Assembly: GCA_963971165.1 (NCBI GenBank)
Contig: OZ020189.1
Span: 135,638,676 to 135,702,675, forward strand
DNA: 64,000 bases
DNA from: Philopedon plagiatum
Taxonomy: Eukaryota; Arthropoda; Insecta; Coleoptera; Curculionidae
Reading direction: 5' to 3'
Within the stretch, counting starts at the first letter, position 1; each line of letters starts with the position of its first letter. The position numbers and the translations under genes are program-made. The notes beneath the pieces are model-generated. The model ran no database searches and was not told the DNA's origin. It saw only the letters and a list, made by a program, of their open reading frames with translations. Positions 57,336 to 64,000 of the stretch are shown piece by piece.

Positions 57336-57530
57336 AACTTTGAGAAATAACGTTTTAACGTAGAATGCAGGCGGTTCGACGCTACAGAACAGCTCGAGGC
57401 GCTGCCATTACGATGCTTCAAGAAAAAATCAATATTCTGCCCTAATAAGCTTTAGGGCGTTCGAAAATTCAAATTTTTCGTCGTTGGCTGGGGATTTGAC
57501 AGACGCATGACCAGGTGTTGCCAGAACGCG

Positions 57531-57690
57531 CCTGCTATGATATCGATTTCTTAAAGCGTATAGGAACCCTTGTGACCCCGCTCTAAAGAACGGTAACTGA
57601 ACCCGCAACATAGAAATCTCCTGTTATGATATTGATTTCTTAAAGCTATAGAACCCTTGTAGCCCCCACTGAAGGGTACTGACCGAAAAT
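57531..57690. repeat. Tandem repeat, about 90 bp, two units
   Basis: CTGCTATGATATCGATTTCTTAAAG.GTATAGGAACCCTTGTGACCCC and CTGTTATGATATTGATTTCTTAAAGCTATAGAACCCTTGTAGCCCCC follow each other. Confidence 0.75.
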
Positions 57691-58297
57691 CAATAGCGAC
57701 AAAGCCATATTGGTCTATGCTTAATAAATAACAATTCTTTAGAGCTGGTTTCACACATGCTTAGTTATGTTTACAATGCAATGTATTGTAAATATTACTA
57801 GTTATGTCATAATGAGGCCTAGACTTCCTCGGTACGTTACTAGTTTTCCATTATTTTATTATTTGTTACTTAAAAAGCTATACAGCGTATAACGCGTCAT
57901 TATGATTATCGCTGTTTAGCCATGAAAAGCCGCAAACTCTTAAAAAATAACACGAAAACGTGTAGGTATCTGCCAAATATCCTTGGTATTATAATATGAA
58001 AATTAATGAGACTGCTTAGGTATTATAAGTATCCTACTTACCTTACAATCAAACTAATGCGATTTACTATAAAAAACTAGAGAGACTTTTACTATCTCAG
58101 GTAGAACATAATAAACATTTTAAAATACATTTACCCCCCCCAAGTTAGCTGTTAATTTGATTGATAAGATATTTTACTGATTTATAGTCATAGTAGTATT
58201 ATGTTTACTTAAACAAATTAATTCTATATTTTAAGTTTCTTTATTAATTACATTTACAATTACAATTTTATATATTATTTATATCAGAGTATATTGT
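57691..58297. other. Spacer downstream of the polymerase gene
   Basis: AT-rich, with a run of eight C at 58134-58141. TTTATATATTATTTATAT just past the stop may hold weak polyadenylation signals on the minus strand; nothing else seen. Confidence 0.35.
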
Positions 58298-61200
58298 TTA
58301 ATTACAGCCTGTTCTTTGCTTCTTATATCCATACGGCTCAGAGTTGCCGTCAGGAAGAAAATTTCTCTTTACTGAATTCGGTCTATACAGTTTGGTTTCC
58401 GTATTTGTTGTTACAGTATGATCTTTCGTCCGTCGAATGTTCTTTGATATAACAGGTACTGGGTCTGTCTTGTGGAGAACCATATTTTTTATTGTTTCAA
58501 AATTTATTAATTTTGATGCAGCATAATTTAAAGATATGCCTTTTACCTTGCAAATTACTTCCTCTGTGTTGCAGTTTGTTGAGTGAACTTTAAATGCGTA
58601 ATTCTTAGGACCTCCGGAAACGAACTTGGTAATATAACTACCGGAACCATAGCACTCTAACTCATTAGTCAGATCTCCGATAAATTCACCTGTTGGTAAA
58701 TCAATTTGGCCCGGTCTGGACACATAAATTACAGAGTCCGTGTCATAATAAAGAACCCTGTCTTCGAGTTGCTCAAGATAGCTGTATAACTTCAATCTAG
58801 CCTGCGCCGTTACGAAAGCAGCAATAGACACGTTAACAGTAGATAGCGGATCAGCTGATTCTTCTGTGTGCTCATAACTAACAATCAATGTTTTTTCATT
58901 AACGGGGAAAACGCTATTAACATAAATTCCTGAATTAGTAAACAAGGTAAAAAAATCTGATGGTGTGTTTATAATTTTTGTTTTAGGTAGATTTTCCCTC
59001 TGACCAAATTTTCCCCAAAAGGAGTTAAGTATTAACTTGGCCAGGGACCGGAGCCCTGGATTCTCGATTATTTTGGAATACTCAAGTTTAACATCTTCTC
59101 TCTCGAAAAATTCTTTAATATACCGGTTTTTTTCTTTTTCCGTGGTGCAAACATCCGGCCACCCTGATGCTTCCTGTTTTATCTTTATAAACTTATTCAT
59201 CATCGCTGTAAATAAGCCTTCCTCTCCTGTGTCTTTACTGAACCTCTGAACCTTATATCTCCAAATTTCAAAAATTTCTAATATCTGATATCCCTTCTCA
59301 ACTGCTTTTAAGACTTCGTCTATCACCCAAGTACCTTCTATGGACCTTTCTTTATCGGTATGGGCGCAAGAACTATTTTGGTTCATTTCTTGTCCGCATG
59401 TTTGACATAATACAAACATAAGTTTATTGTTCGCCTTTAGAGGCAATACGGGATGGTAAAGGTCTTTAGGTGGAAGCATACAGCATTTAATAAGTCCATC
59501 AGTAGAATTCAAATCCAGACGATTGCAATCTGCACCCACAAAAACTTCAGGGTGGCCAATGGGAAATTTACCGTATTTACAGACGTAAGGATACAAGCTG
59601 CAAACATCAGCGTATTTTATCTTTTCTCCTTCTGCTATTTCATAATACTCCCTAACATTACCAGTTCGGCCTCCAAAAAAGGCGTCTCTAGGGTTTAAAG
59701 GGCTCGTAAGTAGAAGTGGATGTCTCTGAGTAAATTGTCTGATCTCAGGCTTTGATTCCAGCTGCTGTCGAAATTCGCACTCCCACATTTCAGTTACCAA
59801 ATAGCCAAATTCCTTTAATCTTTTAATTTTTATCTGTGTTGTCTCATAGCGCAAACTTAAAGTTGTTGTTGGGTCGTCGGAAAGGGATTCATCTCTGCCA
59901 AATTTGTAACACCTAGGACAGCCATGATAATAACATCCTTGAAACTCAAATATTTCATTAAGGTCGGAACAATACCCGTCAACCTTTATACCTCGTAGAA
60001 CGGCTTCTTGACCTTTGGCTGCATGCACAATATTTATTTTTCTGTGGCTCTCCAACCACAATAGCCACTCAATTGCAATACGACTCTGGTTATCTCTCCA
60101 GCGATAGCCGTTTTTAGGCATAATCCCAATGGTGTTGGGCTTAAGAAAATTCCTTCTAAATACCTTATTACAACAGGAAGCGATTGTAACAGCCTCTGTA
60201 AAGGGGCATACACTGGTGGTGTTTAGCATTTGATCTCTAAATTTCAGGCATGCCTCAGTTAAAATCTCTACATCGGAAACACAGTAGTCAACAATATCTT
60301 TTTGCATCTCAAATACGGTATCTTTGTGTTCTTCATACCATTTCAGAAATTTAGCTCGTTCGTCCTCTTTCATTGTATCTGGAGAGTAATATTCGCTTGG
60401 GGGAAGAGTTCCAACATAGTTTTCGTTAGCCTTGGTATTAAACAGGTGAGGAAAATATCCTTTTTTAAAGGTGTCTGGAAGACCGAAAGCTTTGGGCAGT
60501 TTTGCTAGAGCCATGGGAAAATAATTTATCGAGTCTATAAATTTGATATTCCCCACTAACATCATAAGGATTTTGGTTCCTCTCATAATAAGTTCAGGTG
60601 TTAGATCTGTTTTAGTCAGGATGTAATTTAAAATGAATTGGTGATCAAATGCTTGACCATTGTGCGCAATAACAATTACTTCTTTAAAGTTCTTCCTGAT
60701 CTGTAACAGGTGTTGTGTAAAGCCCTCTACCACGTCTGAACTTTTAAGCTTTTGCAATCTGATGCCACACCTCGTACAAATGTCAATCGTTCGTGATTTT
60801 ATGCACTCGTCGCAACACTGTTGAAATACACAAAGATTGACGTTATGACGAATCACACTGGGTTCAATTTCCTCTTCTTGCTGCGTCTCCAAATCATAAA
60901 ATACAAATATTGTATCTCTAGTTTTGGGTTTTGCTGTATCGGGTTGAATGTGACAGAGGTGATTGTCGGGAACGTGAGTATGACAGATCTTGCAAAATAT
61001 CTCCCCACATATATGGTTTCTGGTGTTTCGAGTTATTTTAAAGCATTGATTACAACTTCGAAGTTCCGCGCAGACAGTAGTTTTTTCCCATGAGCCAACT
61101 TTTAGATGATTTTCGTAACAGTCCTTTCCTTTAAAATACCGATGACAAGAATCACATTTAACTTTAATTTGATCATCAGGACATAGGGAGGCTTGGAGAC

Positions 61201-62068
61201 AAGATCGACATGTTTTATTACACCTATGTTTATGTTTATGGTCATAAGGAATAAAACACTGCTCACAATAATAGCTACAGACAAAGGCGGCTGTCAAAGA
61301 AGTTATCACGTTGTAATGATTATTATGGTGCAGTAGATTAAGTCTCTTGCTACTTTCTGACGACCCCTCGAATAAAATGTCTCTTCCTTTCGAACCATAG
61401 CTGTAGACAACAATTTTATAGTCCTTAAGATGTTCTTGAAACTTTTCCAATTCAGAAATTCCAGCTCCTTCTTTCGGAATGGTAACAAGGGCGACCTCCA
61501 ATAAAGTTTTACTCATCTCTGTTTGAATTTTTCCAACATCTTTTCTAATTTTAGCTAATCTAGGATCTTTGTCCACGCGCGCCATTGCAACAACTAATGC
61601 CCTTGGCAAACACATATTGTCCGTGTTCTCGATGGCGATAATTCCTTTTCTCATGCCGCATTCTTCTTCAAAACTGTTGTAGTTCTTTCCTTTGCCTTGA
61701 CCAATCGGTAATCGTACACTTGTTACTTTAAGGCAAAAGGATTCCGTATTCAGACCCGACGAATTCGACTGATAAATGTTGCTTATCACATTCCAAACAT
61801 CCTCATAATTTACTTCTGCGGCTGGTTTAAAACGAAGCCATCCTTCACCACGACTAAAATCCTTGGAACAAAAACTAAATCCAACATAATCCGACGGTTG
61901 TAGGCCCGCCGTAGATCTCTGAATAACTTGGTGAATCGCCTCTCGCACCCAGCCAACCGGCTCAGCTCCTTCAGGCACAGGTTTCAGTCTAAACTCCAAT
62001 GCACGACCAGTAACATTGTATCTTCCAACTTTCTGAATGGTATCCTTAATAACAAGAAACTTTTCCAT
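58298..62068 (-). CDS. Protein-primed-type family B DNA polymerase (Polinton/adintovirus/bidnavirus-like)
   Basis: A 1,256-residue ORF without a break. Residues 138-260 resemble an OTU-like or Polinton N-domain: KGIIAIENTDNMCLPRALVV (C153) and, later, HHNNHYNVIT (H251). Residues 264-372 are Cys/His-rich, with many CxxC pairs and likely zinc-binding. The 3'-5' exonuclease has FYDLET (D392, E394), AHNGQAFDHQF (D475) and YCVSDVEIL (D599). An insert at 693-770 reads IKVDGYCSD, FEFQGCYYHGCPRC and GYLVTEMWECEF, like a Vsr-type PD-(D/E)XK nuclease. Polymerase motifs are ADVCSLYP (D821), KLILNSFWGKFGQ (K1011, G1019) and YYDTDS (D1109, D1111). Such enzymes replicate linear DNA from a terminal protein. 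An ATG 60 bases after a TATA box supports the start. All catalytic residues are intact, in contrast to the decay around it. Confidence 0.92.
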   Translation of the reverse strand: MEKFLVIKDTIQKVGRYNVTGRALEFRLKPVPEGAEPVGWVREAIHQVIQRSTAGLQPSDYVGFSFCSKDFSRGEGWLRFKPAAEVNYEDVWNVISNIYQSNSSGLNTESFCLKVTSVRLPIGQGKGKNYNSFEEECGMRKGIIAIENTDNMCLPRALVVAMARVDKDPRLAKIRKDVGKIQTEMSKTLLEVALVTIPKEGAGISELEKFQEHLKDYKIVVYSYGSKGRDILFEGSSESSKRLNLLHHNNHYNVITSLTAAFVCSYYCEQCFIPYDHKHKHRCNKTCRSCLQASLCPDDQIKVKCDSCHRYFKGKDCYENHLKVGSWEKTTVCAELRSCNQCFKITRNTRNHICGEIFCKICHTHVPDNHLCHIQPDTAKPKTRDTIFVFYDLETQQEEEIEPSVIRHNVNLCVFQQCCDECIKSRTIDICTRCGIRLQKLKSSDVVEGFTQHLLQIRKNFKEVIVIAHNGQAFDHQFILNYILTKTDLTPELIMRGTKILMMLVGNIKFIDSINYFPMALAKLPKAFGLPDTFKKGYFPHLFNTKANENYVGTLPPSEYYSPDTMKEDERAKFLKWYEEHKDTVFEMQKDIVDYCVSDVEILTEACLKFRDQMLNTTSVCPFTEAVTIASCCNKVFRRNFLKPNTIGIMPKNGYRWRDNQSRIAIEWLLWLESHRKINIVHAAKGQEAVLRGIKVDGYCSDLNEIFEFQGCYYHGCPRCYKFGRDESLSDDPTTTLSLRYETTQIKIKRLKEFGYLVTEMWECEFRQQLESKPEIRQFTQRHPLLLTSPLNPRDAFFGGRTGNVREYYEIAEGEKIKYADVCSLYPYVCKYGKFPIGHPEVFVGADCNRLDLNSTDGLIKCCMLPPKDLYHPVLPLKANNKLMFVLCQTCGQEMNQNSSCAHTDKERSIEGTWVIDEVLKAVEKGYQILEIFEIWRYKVQRFSKDTGEEGLFTAMMNKFIKIKQEASGWPDVCTTEKEKNRYIKEFFEREDVKLEYSKIIENPGLRSLAKLILNSFWGKFGQRENLPKTKIINTPSDFFTLFTNSGIYVNSVFPVNEKTLIVSYEHTEESADPLSTVNVSIAAFVTAQARLKLYSYLEQLEDRVLYYDTDSVIYVSRPGQIDLPTGEFIGDLTNELECYGSGSYITKFVSGGPKNYAFKVHSTNCNTEEVICKVKGISLNYAASKLINFETIKNMVLHKTDPVPVISKNIRRTKDHTVTTNTETKLYRPNSVKRNFLPDGNSEPYGYKKQRTGCN

Positions 62069-62127
62069 TTTAACTAGGCACGTCCGTATACTTCAGGAGA
62101 CTAATGCAAAATGACTGTTTACCACCT

Positions 62128-62137
62128 CTATTTATAG
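62128..62137 (-). promoter_or_regulatory. TATA box of the polymerase gene
   Basis: On the minus strand GCTATAAATAG, a consensus TATA box, lies about 60 bases before the ATG, with CAGTCATTTT some 25 bases downstream as a possible initiator. Confidence 0.65.
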
Positions 62138-62422
62138 CTTCGGTTTGGTAGAAAGGAAGGGTGTTCAGAAAACAGGGGTGCGTTCCGAAAACCAACTGAA
62201 GCTCTGCAAAAGAGTTTAAAGTTTAGTAAAATTAAATTATTGAGTACTTACTATCAATATTAATAAATACGAAAACAATACCCAGCGTTCGAGAAGAATG
62301 TTCTCTGTAATAAACGTTTACGGTTTTATTGTGCAACAGAATAATATTGAAATGTAATGATATCGGTACTCACACCTTCAAATATTTAAGTTACCAAGAA
62401 AAAGGCTTAATTACGGCAATGC
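62138..62422. other. Spacer upstream of the polymerase promoter
   Basis: AT-rich; could contain a shared regulatory region between the minus-strand polymerase and the plus-strand short ORFs. No motif recognised. Confidence 0.35.
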
Positions 62423-62560
62423 ATGTCTGTAACAATTAAAGAATTTACCCGCCCTTTGACCCTTTTAAGGAAAGAAAGAGAATTTTACCCTAAACTTATT
62501 GTTTTGGATGATATCAGAAAGATATCGGTCAATATGAACAAGCAAGATTCGAATTATTAA
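62423..62560 (+). CDS. Short ORF, 45 residues, divergent from the polymerase
   Basis: ATG at 62423 opens MSVTIKEFTRPLTLLRKERE, then FYPKLIVLDDIRKISVNMNK and a stop. The pattern (V.dFtrp...l...eeYP.l...d.rk....) vaguely recalls short ORFs found next to polymerases in insect pPolB elements. I cannot name it. It may be a truncated gene, since the frame stops shortly after the recognisable part. Confidence 0.3.
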   Translation: MSVTIKEFTRPLTLLRKEREFYPKLIVLDDIRKISVNMNKQDSNY

Positions 62561-62761
62561 AGGCAATAGTTGTGAATCCAGTTCGGCCAGAGCAAAAATA
62601 TTTTAAATCGTAGACAGAGGACGATATTTACACAACCCTTTAGGTTGTTTTCAAGTTGAGTTAAACAGATAAAATGAGCACTAAGCGGTACACTTGATAT
62701 AGTCAAGATAGCGTTTCCCCATAGTTTTAATTCAGGAAAAGAACGAAAGAACTTTAGTACG

Positions 62762-62905
62762 ATGGAAATGGAGTTCCCTCAACGAGGAGATTTATTGGAG
62801 TGGTTTACCAAAACTGTAATCGAGGCGTTAATTACACAAATAAATAACCAAGAATTTATAAATTATTATACCTCGATGCAACCTGTTTTTTGTGTTTTTC
62901 GATAA
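62762..62905 (+). CDS. Short ORF, 47 residues
   Basis: ATG at 62762, context GATGGAAATGG, reads MEMEFPQRGDLLEWFTKTVI then EALITQINNQEFINYYTSMQ to a stop. An amphipathic helix-like composition, no recognised domain. Included because it lies between the polymerase and the 63.0-kb ORF in the same orientation as its neighbours. Confidence 0.25.
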   Translation: MEMEFPQRGDLLEWFTKTVIEALITQINNQEFINYYTSMQPVFCVFR

Positions 62906-63010
62906 TTTTTATTTTTGTACATATTAAGAACGACAAAGCGTAATATATGGACCGTTAAGACCATGTCTGAGAGAGCCCCGAACAGCTAGATACGTCATAG
63001 TATTTTGTTT

Positions 63011-63367
63011 ATGAAGAAGCAAAAAGGTGAGACAGATTACAATGAACTTTACCGCATTATCTACGACGATCTACGAGATGCTGATGTCATCTGTGTTAAG
63101 GGTAGTGTAAAGAAGATATTTTTACTTCAAACTTTTTCCACGCTGAAATATCTGAAGAATATACCCGATACTGTTAATATCGAATTTACTAGGGACTGGG
63201 TTAATGTACCGAAATTATTTAAATCGTTAATGCATTTTTTTCCGCTTCCCAACTCCATCCATGGACGCACTGTATGTAGTATCTTTAAAGTTTATTTTAT
63301 TTATTGCTTTACAGCTAATATATGTATAAGTACACATATTCTTTTCGTTCGTACTCGAACTTGTTAA
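63011..63367 (+). CDS. Unrecognised ORF of about 118 residues, possibly part of the pPolB element
   Basis: The ATG is at 63011 (the upstream TTG at 63005 is not used in animals). It reads MKKQKGETDYNELYRIIYDD, then LRDADVICVKGSVKKIFLLQ, then FTRDWVNVPKLFKSLMHFFP and LPNSIHGRTVCSIFKV, ending in a hydrophobic tail. The pattern (d.iyvKG..K..fL......v..ie......P.l..l........ H....C....v) recalls short conserved proteins of insect mobile DNA that I cannot name. The last 30 residues look non-homologous and may reflect a broken 3' end. Confidence 0.35.
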   Translation: MKKQKGETDYNELYRIIYDDLRDADVICVKGSVKKIFLLQTFSTLKYLKNIPDTVNIEFTRDWVNVPKLFKSLMHFFPLPNSIHGRTVCSIFKVYFIYCFTANICISTHILFVRTRTC

Positions 63368-63379
63368 TATAGAAACAAT

Positions 63380-63705
63380 ATACAGACTATTTTCTTCGAA
63401 AATATAAGGGTACTAATATTGCTACTAATAATAATCAGACATTTATCTGTTAAAAATAAGCATCCTATCCCCTTTTCGGTCTGAATTGAAAATAAAAGTT
63501 TCGCCCAAAAGTCTTTAAAAACTGCATACGTAGATAGATATAGGCTATTTTCTTTTGACATAAAGTCACCAATATTACTGGAAATAATTAGGTGTTTATT
63601 TGCTAGAAATATGCGAATAACACTTCTCTTTTAAGCTCGAAAATTAATATAGAAATTTTACACAAAGCAACTTTAATATCCACACTCCGTACAGACTATT
63701 TTCTT
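63380..63705. repeat. Diverged tandem repeat, period about 155 bp
   Basis: (AC)AGACTATTTTCTT occurs at 63382 and 63690 and TAGGCTATTTTCTT at 63541. The two units share following blocks such as AAGGGTACTAATATT.CTA and AAAGTCACCAATATTACTG, then CATTTATCTGTTAAAAATAA and TGTTTATTTGCTAGAAATAT. No gene. Confidence 0.6.
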
Positions 63706-64000
63706 TAGCCCTAATGAAGGCCATTAGGAAGACTTTTGGAGGTTTTTAAGGTTCGGTTGCAATTCAAACAGTTTCAAACATTAATTAACATACGTCACGT
63801 GTTGAGGATGGCGTCATAAGACATAGGTGTGTATATGTAAATTTTGTCAGCTGTTACCTATCGTCCTCGATGTGACAACTGTCGCCTGTCACTTGTCAAA
63901 CGTTAATTAAAAAATGCCAAAAAACGTTTAAATGATTCAAAATCTTTTATGCTTTCCACTTTTGCCGTAAAGTGTCGGGAAACGCCCTAAAAAAATTTAT
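63706..64000. other. No gene seen
   Basis: AT-rich window end with TGTCACTTGTCAAACGTTAA; a similar TGTCACTTGTCAAA word occurs at 51901. Confidence 0.4.

Noticed and set aside
59037..61093. Plus-strand ORFs inside the polymerase gene (59037-59249, 59453-59698, 60302-60508, 60821-61093)
   Set aside because: They are antisense shadows of a long conserved coding frame with no motifs of their own.
63005..63010. TTG start for the 63.0-kb ORF
   Set aside because: The first ATG is at 63011; non-ATG starts are not expected here.
54500..64000. Calling the polymerase locus a complete Polinton/Maverick
   Set aside because: No integrase, ATPase, protease or capsid ORF, and no terminal repeats, were seen in the available sequence.

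Overview
The window looks like insect nuclear DNA: it is AT-rich, has no bacterial-style gene packing, and is full of decayed eukaryotic transposable elements. I recognise BEL/Pao and Gypsy LTR retrotransposons, jockey-like non-LTR fragments, a Penelope-like element, Tc1/mariner, PIF/Harbinger, hAT and Crypton-like pieces, MITEs and foldbacks. The order is uncertain. Frequent GTAGGTAC-type words and some shared repeats fit Lepidoptera, Coleoptera or Hemiptera.

Host signal is thin. A CpG-rich stretch near 4.8-5.2 kb followed by a short ORF ending at a plausible splice donor (5461-5543) may be a promoter and first coding exon. Splice-like exons on the minus strand at 53.2-54.1 kb may be a second gene, of unknown identity. 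The space between is mostly repeat remnants and featureless AT-rich DNA.

Layout. 1-5 kb: a non-LTR fragment and simple repeats. 6-10.3 kb: two copies of a 365-bp hAT-type MITE with exact 8-bp target duplications, one of them inside a duplicated segment whose sister copy carries a different insertion. 11-22.7 kb: Crypton-like, Harbinger-like, mariner, BEL/Pao, jockey-like and Gypsy remnants plus foldbacks. 24-31 kb: a TA microsatellite, a TE-associated pseudogene, and a Penelope-like element nested in a Tc1-like element. 33.6-38.9 kb: two inverted-repeat elements, then a 122-bp satellite split by a 3,287-bp DNA transposon whose ends are fixed to the base by the satellite period. 40.7-41.6 kb: an internally deleted PIF/Harbinger element. 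42-45 kb: a hAT-derived pseudogene split by a MITE, tandem Crypton-like fragments, and a foldback arm. 46-52.5 kb: a THAP-like fragment, a mariner-like element with about 300-bp inverted repeats, and a two-level tandem repeat.

54.5-63.4 kb holds the main coding signal: an uninterrupted 1,256-residue protein-primed-type family B DNA polymerase on the minus strand with its own TATA box. All exonuclease and polymerase motifs are present, along with an N-terminal OTU-like segment, a Cys/His-rich region and a Vsr-like insert. A convergent 137-residue DUF8207-like ORF, also behind a TATA box, and three short plus-strand ORFs flank it. No Polinton integrase, packaging ATPase, protease or capsid gene is visible nearby. 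This looks like a young self-replicating element or a stripped Polinton/adintovirus/bidnavirus relative, and it is the best candidate here for something poorly described.
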